Assembly (NCBI GenBank): GCA_025200525.1
Contig: CM045770.1
Location: 125,589,429 to 125,653,428, forward strand
Direction of reading: 5' to 3'
From: Camellia lanceoleosa
Taxonomy: Eukaryota > Streptophyta > Magnoliopsida > Ericales > Theaceae
Length of the DNA stretch: 64,000 nucleotides
Below the pieces are notes generated by a model, which did not search any database, was not told the origin of the DNA, and saw only the letters and a list, made by a program, of their open reading frames with translations. A program made the position numbers and the translations under genes. Below, piece after piece: positions 45,573 through 55,950 of the stretch; the stretch's first letter is position 1; the number at the start of each line of letters is the position of its first letter.

Positions 45573-45860
45573 AATTCTTAGCTCCTCCAGAAATAAAAGA
45601 ATTAAACCAGTTCATGAATAGTGAAATAAAGTCAATTTTACTGTTCACTATTCACAAATAATGTAGCGGATAACAACCATGTGCATCAGTCAATCACCAA
45701 AAGCAATATCGAAAGCAGTAGATAGCACCCGCGTGCCTTCACATGCTACTTTCTAGTCAGATTCTCTTATCAGATCACATGCAGCACAGTCATTGGCTTT
45801 CTCTATAAAACACCTCCTCAGTCAAAAGGAAAGGTGGAGAGGAAAGGTGGAGGGAAAAAA
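45573..45860 (+). pseudogene. endogenous caulimovirid remnant: end of protease region and possible promoter
   Basis: Resumes the plus-strand viral frame interrupted at 13507: about 25 codons (45576-45656) continue beyond the protease. Then comes non-coding sequence with a 10-bp inverted repeat (45616-45653), a TATA box CTATAAAA (45803-45810) and a purine-rich leader. I infer a caulimovirid transcript promoter. If right, protease and promoter are closer than in an intact genome, which implies a deletion. Confidence 0.55.
45616..45653. repeat. 10-bp inverted repeat upstream of a TATA box
   Basis: GAATAGTGAA (45616-45625) and TTCACTATTC (45644-45653), perfect complement, 18-nt loop. Confidence 0.8.
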
Positions 45861-45965
45861 TGACAGAACTCATTGAATTCTCAAATACCCTTTCAACTTG
45901 GAGAAAATATTTATTTTGTAAAATGTATTCTGAAGTTATTATTTCAAGCTTCCAGTACACAAATG

Positions 45966-45969
45966 TATA

Positions 45970-46035
<66 letters not shown>
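45966..46035. repeat. (ATT)n microsatellite
   Basis: More than 20 uninterrupted ATT units. It sits just after the viral remnant; plant pararetrovirus integrations are often found next to AT-rich simple repeats. Long Ile/Leu runs in two frames across it are artefacts. Confidence 0.9.
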
Positions 46036-46094
46036 GTTTGTTTATATTATATTATTATTATTTGTTAGATTCAGCTTATATTTAAGTTAGATAG

Positions 46095-46553
46095 TTATTT
46101 GTTATAATAATTCCCAAACCCCACATCCTTTATTTGGTATTGTAATTATTTAGTGTTGTAATAATTTTCTGCCTCCACTTCTTTTCATTTATTTGTTTTT
46201 CATATCTGTAAATAAGTATCATGTTTTATTTTTCACAATATCCATGTTTTGCACTCATATTTTATGCATTAAAATTCGGCTCATTTACATCTATAGATTT
46301 AATCAATTTCTATGTGACTTTGTACGATACCCCTTGTCTTGAAATGATTCATATGTCATGTATTAGTAGCAGAATTTCTAGTTGCATTTTTTTTTTTTTT
46401 TTTGTGTATGCATTGTATTAGGATTCCGTATATAGTATTATACATATTTTACTAACTTTCTTTTGTAGTTTTCCGCAGGACATCAGTAAATAGTATGTTA
46501 GTGTTTATGTTTTAACATCTTGCTTGTGTGTGTTTGATTTTATTATGTCAAGC
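46095..46553 (+). mobile_element. old Tat/Ogre-like LTR remnant, left part
   Basis: Diverged relative of solo LTR E. Block order (CCCAAACCCCACATC, TAGTTGCATTTT, TATGCATTGTATTAGGAT, ATTTTACTAACT) follows 49735-50095 in E. Continues at 50783. A poly-T run is at 46388-46402. Confidence 0.6.
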
Positions 46554-46750
46554 TGTAGACACCCCATTTTTGACCGTCCTCAAGACTTGGTTGTGCTTGC
46601 AGGTACATCCAGCCACAAGTTCGATTGCTCGTCGAGTACTTGACTTGCGCGGCGGAACGTCACAGGTTTGAGCTTTCCAAACCCTGTATCCCTTCTGCCC
46701 CATTTTTGGACCATGTGCTGGTCCTTTCAGCATGATTCTCATGGTTCATT

Positions 46751-46876
46751 GCCGGCCACTCTCTGCCTCTGCCGGCCATGCATTTGTCCCTGCCTGCCAT
46801 TGATGAAGCCTGCCTGCCATTGATGAAGCCTGCCGGCCGTCAATGAGGCACTACCAGCCACCACTGATGGTCGGCC
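46751..46876 (+). repeat. 20-bp-phased GCCGGCC array in the U3 of LTR E
   Basis: GCCGGCC or GCCTGCC cores start at 46751, 46771, 46792, 46812, 46832 and (ACCAGCC) 46853, then GTCGGCC near 46870. Steps are 20, 21, 20, 20 and 21 bp. The TATA box lies about 130 bp downstream. Units 46788-46827 are also an exact 20-bp tandem repeat. Confidence 0.8.
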
Positions 46877-48599
46877 GAACACCTTGTCTCAGTAGATTTT
46901 GTGCCAGATCTTTTGAGCCAGCTGGTTTTCACTCATCCCTCCTCCATACACAGGGATGAAGCTCTTTTTAAGCTTGTTTAACAAGCTTTGCTTTGCATTC
47001 CTCTATATAAGGAGAGGCTCCTCCTCCCTTACAGAGGTTCAACAATTTTGGAGAAGATATATATCTCTCTCTATATTTCTCATTCTCTCTCTTTATATTG
47101 TTTTTGTTTGTGCCTTAAAGTGCATTTTTCTCTCACTTTTGCACTACAACACATAGTGATACACCACCATCTTTGAGCTGAGGTTCTTGGGAGTGTTATT
47201 TGAGCTCTGAAAGTTGGTTTTTGGCCTCAGAAGTTGCTGGTTTCAAAGTTGTGCTTCAAGAGTGAGTGTATTCCCCATTTAAGCTTTTGTTTGTATACCA
47301 TTTTGGCCATCCTTGCATTTTGTTTTAGGCCTTCCTTTCAATTGAAAAAAGTTTTGTATTTAAGTGCTTTTGATAGTTGTTTAAGGCCTCTTTGGTGTTG
47401 AGGGTGTTCTACCCTCTTGTGTGCCTTGTTTGGACTTGTTTGAACCATGTCTTGAGGCCTTTGAGTTAGTCTTTATTTGGCCTTTCTACCACTAAAATCT
47501 AGTGAACTTTCAGTGGTAGACATGTGGTTTTGAGGCCTCAAATCAGAGGGGGGTGACCCCCTCTCTTTTTGTTTTGTTTGCTTGAGTTATTGGACTATCA
47601 AATGAGCATGTATCTCTATACTTTTGAGGCTTAGTTCAGGTACTTTTTTGTGAATTTTAGGACCTGCCTTAACTCTATCCATGGCTGGTTTGGTCACCTC
47701 TTGCATGCTCCATGTACTTGTAGTACAAATCTTGCTTATTAGCCTTGTATGCATGATGTTTTGGCTCTTTATTCTAGCATATTTTGGCTATACTCCAACA
47801 TGATTTTATTCAAATTTTGGGCTGTTCTAGGACTTTTTTGGGCTTCCATGGTCATATGACTCATGTTTCGTATAGCTATAGTGCAAATGCTTTGACTAGT
47901 CTTGAGTTTTGAGGCCCCTAACATGCTATACTTGTGATATTTGCATGCTTTGGCATCATTTGAAATGTTATATCAGTGCATATTTCATGGTCATACACTT
48001 GTGCTTGTCACTCTTTTAATGCCTTGGAGGTTTGGCTCTTTATGCCTCAAGAATGAATTATTGTGCATGCCATCATGCCTAGGCCTTTGGGCCATCATAT
48101 CAGTGCATTTTTGGTCTTTTTGTATCATGATGTAACTCTATTTTATGTTGTCCAAGTAATGCCATGTTTGGTTTTAATAGGTGTAGTGTAATACCCCATT
48201 GTAGCCTTGCATGCTTTATGCTTTTGGTCTTTTGTTCTAGCTTGTATTGGCTAGGTTCAAGTATGTTTTTAGTCTCACCTTGACCTGCCTTGGGACTGTT
48301 TTGGATGCCCTTTCCCCTTTGAGGCTTGCTTTGCATGGCTATAGTTTAATTCCCTTTGCTAGTTTCAAGCTTTGAGCTTTCTTGCATGCTATGCTTGTCT
48401 TGTTAGAGTGGTTTGGCACCATTCCATGCATGATTTTAGGGCCTATAGTGTTGTCACACTTGCATGCTTTTCACCCTTTGAGCACTCTTGAGAGTTGTGC
48501 TCTTATGCCTAGGTGATAGGCCATTACATGTGCATGCTTTGTTTTCCATTTCATGCCATCATTTCATCATTTTGGCCACTGATTTGGGCATGATTGAGG

Positions 48600-48860
48600 C
48601 CTGTCCATTTTGGTTTAAGTCCATCTTTGCATGTTGTTGCGTGCTTGTTCCATTTTGTCGTTGTCGCATGTTTGTCGTATTGCATGTTGTCGCATGCTTG
48701 TCGCATTGCATGATTTTTCCATGTTGTTGCATGCTTGGTACTTTGCATGTTTGCATGCTTAGGTTGCTTTGCGTTTTGCATGCTTGTTACATTGCATTTG
48801 GCATGCTTATGTTGCATTGCATGGAATCTCTATGTTGCATGCATTGCATTGTGTTTGGCT
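48600..48860 (+). repeat. CATGC/GCATGC-rich block in LTR E
   Basis: Dense, irregularly spaced TGCATGC, GCATGTT and GCATGCTT words, with the hexamer GCATGC recurring. D has the same block at about 55225-55520. The core CATGCA is the RY element bound by plant B3-domain factors. Confidence 0.75.
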
Positions 48861-49193
48861 TGGGTGTTAAGCCAAACACGAGAAACGAGGGACGTTTCAT
48901 ACTTGAAGTGATGAAATGTGCCTCAATTCTTGGTCGCCGACGCTCTTGACGATGCATGATAGAGTTCTAGGAATTTATGTATTCTTGTGCATTCATTTTA
49001 CATTGAATTGTACAAGTTGGATCTTTGGCCATCATGTATCAAGATGCGTGATTGATGGTCTTAGATCCGATTATGCCTCTCCCTTGATGTTTTGAGGTGA
49101 TATGGAGTGGCATAGTGCGTACATACCCTTGGGAGACCCTCCATTTCCTCTGTTTTGTGCTCTGTTGCAGCTTGGTGTCACAGCACACCAGTG

Positions 49194-49293
49194 GCCGGCA
49201 CCCTTTTGTTGTTGGCCGGCATCTCTTCATTTGTGGCCGGGAGTGTGCACTCTTGGTCGGCATCGGGGTTGGCAAAAGCTTCTCATGGCCGGC
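49194..49293 (+). repeat. second phased GGCCGGC array in LTR E
   Basis: Cores at 49194, 49215, 49236 (GCCGGG), 49256 (GTCGGC) and 49288, mostly 20-21 bp apart. It lies about 2.6 kb into the LTR, far downstream of the TATA box. D has the matching array at 55841-55950. Confidence 0.75.
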
Positions 49294-50395
49294 AGGCCAC
49301 TGGTGCACTCCCCAGCTTTGTTTTGGTGAGATCCAACAGCTAGTTCTCAAGGACACCCTGCAGACAGAGCCTCAAGAGAGCAACCGGAGAGCTTTTTAGG
49401 GCGAGAAACCGAATGCGAGCATACATGTTCAACATCTTCAAACCAGAGCTGAAGCAACATATTTTAATGCTTTATGTGTTAATTAGCTTGAATTTGTAAT
49501 TTGATTAATTTGTTAATTAGTTAAATGTTGTAATAATTAAGTAGCTTAGTTTAGCTATTTCTTTATTGGTTTGTAATAATTAGTTGTAGCTAGTTATTCA
49601 ATTTGGTTGTGTAATAATTAGTCTAATTAGATTATTAGGTTAGTTGATTAGCTTAGTGTAGCTAGCTTAGCGTATTCATTCGGACCCTCTGCCAAGAGGG
49701 CGAATTTTGTGATAAGTGTGCGTGCGTGTGTGAATGTCTTCCAACCCCACGTCTTTCTCCCTTTTACTTAACTGCTTACAATGCTTAGTTTTAGGGCATA
49801 TTTTTGTTTAGCATACCTTATGCTTCGCATGCGTGCATCATTCATTTGTCTTGCATGCACCGGGCTCGGCGCATCATACTAACTGCATTGTATTTCAATA
49901 CCAATTTGAATACATGTTATCTTGTTGCACTCATATGCCATCTTAGAATAGCCGAGCCTATTTCTAGTTGCATTTTGCATGTATTGCATTAGCCATCTTA
50001 ACATAGCTAGGATCATGCATTGATTACTAACTAGCTATTGTTTTGGCTCGGAGTACTAGGTAAGCCTTTACGCTTTAGCATACTGCATGTGTGTTAATGT
50101 TGCCATGATAGCATGCTTTCCATGAGGCTAATTGCTTGTTTGATATAACTTCCTGAATGCCTATGGGTGAAGGTTGGATCACTTGAATTGGAACAATTCA
50201 TTGAAATCTTCAATTTAGCCTACTTGCGAGTAGCAAACTTCAAACTATTTTCGAACAAACGGATATGAAATGTTTTTGTTCCAACTTAGGCGATCTAGTT
50301 TATACTTGTATGCTGTGCGCATCACATAGTAAGCTAGCTAATAAACCGGAATAAGAACACGTGTTTTCAAAAACAAAATATCATGTTAGTAAAGG

Positions 50396-50410
50396 CCGAT
50401 CTTTGATCGG
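50396..50410 (+). other. conserved small hairpin near the 3' end of LTR E
   Basis: CCGATC-TTT-GATCGG, about 385 bp before the LTR end. The same stem is kept in D (56929-56944, loop TTTG), and a near copy lies in the old relative at 51068-51083. Confidence 0.75.
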
Positions 50411-50782
50411 ACGAGCGGGGGTGCTCATTACATGACCTTCCCCTCTCGCACCCAAGTTTCCGAGCCGAGGCAACTTTGGTGATGACGGACACGTGGCCTT
50501 AGGCACAAGTCAGGGTTTCCTAAATTTTCCCCAAAACAAAATATATAGGTGGCAACTCTGTATCTGGCAAAGCAGTCCATGTTTGGCACTTCTTTACAAA
50601 AATCAGTTTTCCAAAACGATTTGCCGGATTTGGACTCTTTGGTGATTTATCAGTCTTGCATTGCACTTTGCGAGATTAGATTCAGAACCGTGACATTGAG
50701 TCCGAACTGTAGTAAGCTAATGAACAAAATGGATTTCGCGCCAATTCGCGCGCGGAGCTTAGGACGTTCGGGCACGTCTACA

Positions 50783-51420
50783 CAAGCATCCTACCATGCG
50801 TCTACTTGCTTAAATGATATATCTCTATGAATACCAATGGATGGAGATTGTGTCGTTCAACTTAGGATAGTATTGATTTTATGCTTGAGAACTTAATTTC
50901 CTTAGAGTTGCACATTTTCAAAACCTTTTTCAAAAATACATGAAATCAAACGTTCCAAAATGAATGACATAGTATATACTTATTTATTCACGTAGTAATT
51001 TTTAGATTATTAAATAATCAAAATATAAACATATAAAGTCAATAAAATTCATATCATGGTTTAGCAGAGGTCGATCTTTTGATCGGGTGGGCGGTGGTGC
51101 TCAATTAATGACATTCTCCTCTCATACCTAAGGTTTCAAACCACGACATCTTTGGTTACAACGAATAGTGACCTTGGCACGAGTCACGAGTTTTCTAATT
51201 TTCTTAAAATATTAGGTGGCAAGTCTGAGATCTGGTGATGTAGTCCATTTCTGACAATGAATTTGCAATAAAATGGATTTTCTATAAAAAAAAAAAAAAT
51301 TGTCAGATTGCACTCGTGAGACTAGATCAAAGAAATCAAGGGTCCAAACTGTTTAGCATGCTCGAGTACCCTCCGAGCATGCGACATGTAGGTATAAAGA
51401 CACTAGTTTACAGGAATTTT
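50783..51420 (+). mobile_element. old Tat/Ogre-like LTR remnant, right part
   Basis: Continuation of 46095-46553 beyond solo LTR E. It matches 50140-50780 of E block by block (GATCTTTTGATCGGG, GGTGCTCA, TTAGGTGGCAAGTCTG, TGTAGTCCATTTCTG), so E landed inside an older member of its own clade. Confidence 0.7.
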
Positions 51421-51619
51421 TTAAACTTATTTTGGATGATAAAAAATAATTTGGCTCAATTATGAAAACATGCGAAAAGATATTTCAAAAAAAAAGGAAG
51501 TTGTACCTGTAATGAAGGAAATATAATATGATATACACAACGAAAAATATTATGGATTCAGACAAACCTTGTTGGTAAACAGATTGCACAGTGAATCCAG
51601 CTTAGAAGGTGAATGACGT
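51421..51619. other. short unassigned spacer
   Basis: About 200 bp between the old LTR tail and the Athila 3' LTR. No feature seen. Confidence 0.5.
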
Positions 51620-52450
51620 TGATGGGTCGTTGAACACACCAAAATTAAATACTAAATTACACCAAATTCTTTTAGAATAATTGCAAGTCTAGGTATCGAT
51701 CCACAGGGACAATTGTGAAATTAAACTAATTTAATTGTTAAATCCCTAAATTAATTTTGATAAAAAGTTTGATTGTTCATAACCTAATTTAATAACAAAT
51801 AAATTAAACTAAGGAATTAAATTATCAATAATAAATGAAATTGTGTATACTGAATTGGGGGAAAAACTAGGGCAAAGAGTCCACCACTAGCCACATAATT
51901 AGGGTTTCCAATTGAAATCAATTATGCTATGGTTTGAACGGATTAATGCTTCGCAACTACAAGCTCAAAGCATTTAACAAGAAGATCATCACGTTCAATG
52001 TACGAGCACGAACCATCTCAAGTAATACGAATCGTTCACTCTAAACTAGGGTAGTGATACGACTCGTTCCTCATAGTATGATTCGTCTCATACCTTGAAT
52101 GTGAAGGAATAGAAAACTCATGTATGGATAACATTCAACAATCACAGAAAGTCAAATATTCGAAGAAATAATGAAAAATATATATAAGAAACTTCTAAAT
52201 CACCATACAAATGTTCAAACCTTTACATAATTAAAAATAAAAAAGAAAACTAAATAATTACATGGCTAGGGTTTCATCAAAACCCTAGAAAATGAGACTA
52301 GCCACTCATGGAGGAGTGGAAGGAGGTAGATGGAGAAGAAACCACCATGGGAGACATCCTTGAAGCTTTTTGTTTCTCTTCCCTTCCAAACCCTAGCCTC
52401 TCCCTTTAGGTCCAAAAAAACTTCCGAACCCTAGAAAAGCCTTTTCCTTG

Positions 52451-52460
52451 CCTTTTTATA
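52451..52460 (-). promoter_or_regulatory. TATA box of the Athila LTR
   Basis: Minus strand TATAAAAAGG, about 260 bp into the LTR and about 60 bp downstream of the nearest CACGTG core. Confidence 0.75.
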
Positions 52461-52519
52461 CTTCTAATCTCGTCCAAACAGGTTTAAAATGTCGGGCTGA
52501 CTTTTCCAGAAAAAGTCAA

Positions 52520-52550
52520 CGCACGTGCAGAAAAGTCAACTCACGTGCGG
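52520..52550 (-). repeat. CACGTG doublet, 20 bp apart, in the Athila LTR
   Basis: CACGTG cores start at 52522 and 52542, within GCACGTGC and CACGTGCGG contexts, separated by AAAAGTCAAC. The GTCAAC word also flanks both sides, so the doublet is part of a 20-bp repeat. Confidence 0.85.
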
Positions 52551-52715
52551 GAAAGTCAACTCTCTCCAAGTTCTGTCTTTTTGCCCATTTTATGCTCCGA
52601 CTATGTACAGACTAATTGATATTCAACACACATAAAGTATACGGTTTGACCAGCAAGTGAAGTTAAGAGATTCTAATTAATAGCCTCAATGATGTACATT
52701 TCGGCCTTAATCACA

Positions 52716-52727
52716 TCCCCCAACTTA
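52716..52727 (-). other. polypurine tract of the Athila element
   Basis: Minus strand TAAGTTGGGGGA directly abuts the 3' LTR. It is preceded in sense by GAGGACTAGCAAGTAG, usual for this branch. Confidence 0.8.
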
Positions 52728-53103
52728 CTACTTGCTAGTCCTCAAGCAAGTAAAATTAAATTAAATTAAACAAAATCTATCTATTTCCTCTTTCGTGGGA
52801 AAACGGTTGCATTTAGCATATGCAACAAGCCTTTAAACCACAAGGTTACCCCAAGTGAACGAGTAAAGTCTCGTGAGGGTTTCTAGAAATGATACCCACA
52901 AACATTAACATATTCATATATACTCAACAACAAATGACCACACTACTCCACCTAACAATCAACTTATGTGCCACTACAGCGTGATATTGAGACATCATGA
53001 GTCATTAAAGGCACAGTGGACAAGCATGAAGGAACCTATTGAGTCAAAACCACAATTCAGTTAATACAAAAGTAAAGTTCCATGTACTTGTGCATGCTAG
53101 TAG
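52728..53103 (-). mobile_element. 3' untranslated internal region of the Athila element, distal part
   Basis: No coding sequence. Continues at 57305 once solo LTR D is removed. Confidence 0.7.
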
Positions 53104-53330
53104 ACAAGTGTAGACACTCCATTTTTGACCGTCCTCAAGACTTGGACGTCATCGTTTAAACACTCGATGATCATCCATGTTCGTGTTCGTTTTGAGTTCT
53201 TGGAGATCTTGGCTACGCACCTTGCCTTAAGATCTCTCAACTTGTTTGTTTTTTGCTTGGTTGTGGACCAAACACTTGTGTTTTTGCTTCTAAGGGAAGA
53301 GGGTGGCTTGTTTGCCATCCCCTTAACCCA

Positions 53331-53440
53331 CCGGCCAGGGCATGATGCCATCGGCCCCTTTTTCTTGCCATTGGCCAAGAGTGTTGGCCGATCGGCACTA
53401 TATTTGGTCGGCCGGCACTTATGTTGGTCTATCGACCATT
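53331..53440 (+). repeat. 20-bp-phased CGGCC array in the U3 of LTR D
   Basis: CCGGCCAGGG at 53331, TCGGCCCCTT 53351, TTGGCCAAGA 53371, ATCGGCACTA 53391, GCCGGCACTT 53411 and ATCGACCATT 53431: six decamers at exact 20-bp steps. A weaker one (TTTGCCATCC) is at 53311. The intact palindrome GGCCGATCGGC spans 53386-53396. The TATA box lies about 150 bp downstream. Confidence 0.85.
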
Positions 53441-53589
53441 TTTGGTAGCCGAACCCTGTTCATCTGCTTTATGCAGATATTTTGTGTCAGCTGGTGTAAC
53501 TGGCATCCACAATTACCCCCTCTATACACGTGTATGGAGGGATTTGCTCTCTGCTTAGCTTCTCTTAGAAGCTTTAGAATTTGAACCTC

Positions 53590-53596
53590 TATAAAG
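53590..53596 (+). promoter_or_regulatory. TATA box of solo LTR D
   Basis: TATAAAG in CCTCTATAAAGAGGG. The equivalent site in E is CTATATAAG at 47003-47011, followed in both by AGG and then CTCCTCCTCCC. Confidence 0.7.
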
Positions 53597-55224
53597 AGGG
53601 AGCTCCTCCTCCCTTCTCAAGGGTTCAAAAAATTGTCTTAAAAAAGATAGATATAGCCTTGTATCTATCTTGCCTTGTTTCTCCATTTTTGTGCTTCAAA
53701 AGTGTAGTATTGTCTTAGTTTAACACACAAACACCTAGCAATACACCTTCTCTTTGTTGCTGAGGTACTAAGGAGTTGGTTTTGGTGTTCTTGGGTGGGT
53801 TTGAACTCAGAAAACCTGCTGGAGCTTTGTTCTTGAAGAGGTTCTACAAGGGTGAGTTCCTTGCTTTAAATACCCCATTCTTGCTTAAGCTTTTAGCCCT
53901 TCTTGCTTATTGTTTTAAGCTTAGATTATAACTGATAAAATTTTTGATTTTTAGTGCTTAAGACCTTTGTTTAAGGTCATTTTTGTGTTTGGGGTTGTTT
54001 CCCCCCTCTTAGGCCTTGTTTGGCCTTGTTCTTGTGCTTTATTTTTAAGCTTTGAGATCACCTTGTTTAGGCCTTCTCACCACTAAAATCCAGAGGGATT
54101 TCGGTGGTGGGGATGGTGTTTTAAGGTCTCAAATAGGAGAGGGTCATCCCTTCTCCTTATTGTCTTGAATGTTAGCGTAAATGGCTTATGTTTATAGCAT
54201 GTGTGCTTAGCTTGTTTTAGCTTCATTTCAGCAAGTATTTGGTGTTATTTTGCCATGATTTACCTCTATCCAAAGTTGGTTTAGTGGTCTCTTGCATGCA
54301 CCATATACTTGTCTTGTAATCCCTTGATTTGCCTTAACATGCATCATGTTGTAACATGTCATTTTAGCATGATTTTGGCTCAACTCCATGAAGCTTTTAG
54401 CCTTGTTGTAGCATGCTTAAGCTCTGATTTGAGTTATTTTAACCATGTATGTCATGCTTTGTATAGCCACCATACATTTTAGCTTGTTAGCTTTGGGTGT
54501 CCTAGTCATTAGCATGCTTTACTTGGGCCATTTTAGTGATTTGGAGTCACTTGCTATGTCATTTCAGTCCATATAGTATGCTCATATACTTGTAATTATC
54601 ACTCCTTTAATGTTTTAAGGAGTTGATGTTTTATGCCTCATGAATGTATCATTGTGCATGCCATCATGCTTAGGCATTTGGGATGCCATCTAAGTGGGTT
54701 TTTGGGCTCATTTTGACATGCCATAACTCTGTTTTTGGTTGCTTAAGTCATGCCATGTTTGGCTTTGATAAGTGTAGTGTAACACCTCTTTTGTGGCCTT
54801 GTTTGCTTCATGCTTTCGGTCCTTTGTTCTAGCATGTTTTGGCTTCATTCCTTGCATGTTTTAGGATCATCTTGACATGATTTAGGACTATTTTGGGTTA
54901 TGTTTGCCTGATGCTCCTTGTTTTGTGTAGCTTTGGTTCAAGTCCCTTCACAAGCCTTAGGCTTTGAGCCTTATGCATGCTATGTTTGATTTGTTTATGT
55001 GATTTGGCATCACCCCTAGCATCATTTCAGAGCATGTAATGTTGTCACATTTGCATGCTTTTCACCTCTTTTCAGTGTGCTTAAAAGTTACCCTTTTATG
55101 CCTTAGTCTTTAGCTCAATTAGTGTGCATGTTTGTATGAGCTTTTGTCCTCATTTCCATAGCATTTTGGCCACTGATTTGGACCTATTTGAGAGCTGTCC
55201 ATTTTGGTTTAAGTCCATCCCCGC

Positions 55225-55520
55225 ATATTGTTGCATGCTTGCCTTGCATGTTGTCGCATGCTTGTTGCATATTTGGTAAATCGCATGTTGTAACATGCTA
55301 GTTTAATTGTGACTTGTTGCATACTTAGTCCATAACATGTTGTTGCCTGTTTAAGTGGTATTGCATTTGGCATGCTTTTGTCAAGTAGCTTTGCATATTT
55401 GCATATCTTGTCCCTTTACATGTTGTCACATGTTTGCCTTGCATGCTTGAATGTCCATGTTGCATTTTGCATGCTTGTTTAGGTTGCATTGCATTTGGCA
55501 TGCTTATTACCATTAGCCTT
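55225..55520 (+). repeat. CATGC/GCATGC-rich block in LTR D
   Basis: Counterpart of 48600-48860 in E: repeated GCATGTTG, GCATGCTT and TTGCATGC words without fixed spacing. Confidence 0.75.
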
Positions 55521-55840
55521 GTATGGCATTGTTCTTGACATACTTCATGTTGCATTAGTTTTGCTTGCATGATTGCATCCCTTGCCTCTTGATCAACCAT
55601 GATAGAGGCTGGGGCCCCTTATATGTTTATGTGCATTTCGTTTGATATAAATTGCACATTCGGCTCCTTTGGCCATCATGCATTGAAATGCGTAATTGGT
55701 GGTCCGAGGGTCGAGGACTATACTCCCTTGAGTTCATAACATGATAAGGAGAGTGGTCGTGCAAACATTGCCTTTCAAATGTATTGCCATCCTCTGTTTG
55801 TCCTCTACTGCAACAACACAGCATTCTGCAGGAAGATATG

Positions 55841-55950
55841 GCCGGTCGGCTATCTGCAGTGCCGATCGGCTAAGTATTGTTCACCGAGGGCTCCGTTTTT
55901 GGTCGATGACCAATTTCCCATGGCCGATGGCCCTATCTCTTGGCCGATGG
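55841..55950 (+). repeat. second 20-bp-phased array in LTR D
   Basis: GCCGGTCGGC 55841, GCCGATCGGC 55861 (perfect palindrome), TCACCGAGGG 55881, GGTCGATGAC 55901, TGGCCGATGG 55921 and TGGCCGATGG 55941: exact 20-bp steps. Confidence 0.85.

Larger units (their letters stand above)
46554..50782 (+). mobile_element. solo LTR E, 4.2 kb, Tat/Ogre-like
   Basis: TSD CAAGC at 46549-46553 and 50783-50787. Ends TGTAGACACC...GTCTACA with a short terminal inverted repeat. TATA box CTATATAAG at 47003-47011, so U3 is only about 450 bp and the rest is transcribed leader/U5. The 3' part has the AGGTGGCAACTCTG block seen in Tat/Ogre-type LTRs. No coding domain, primer site or polypurine tract. D (53109-57299) is a second copy, roughly 80% similar by eye. 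Confidence 0.85.
51620..52715 (-). mobile_element. 3' LTR of the Athila element
   Basis: 1096 bp, TGTGATTAAGGCC...GACCCATCA on the minus strand. A TATA box (TATAAAAAGG, minus, 52451-52460) follows the CACGTG doublet. The leader has two CTAGGGTTT blocks. The candidate TSD on the left is GACGT (51615-51619); its partner is outside the window. Confidence 0.85.

Noticed and set aside
45860..46090. Open frames encoding poly-Ile or poly-Leu
   Set aside because: They are the (ATT)n microsatellite read in two frames.
48488..48949. 153-codon ORF in solo LTR E
   Set aside because: Cys/His/Met-rich reading of the GCATGC-rich block; not preserved in solo LTR D.
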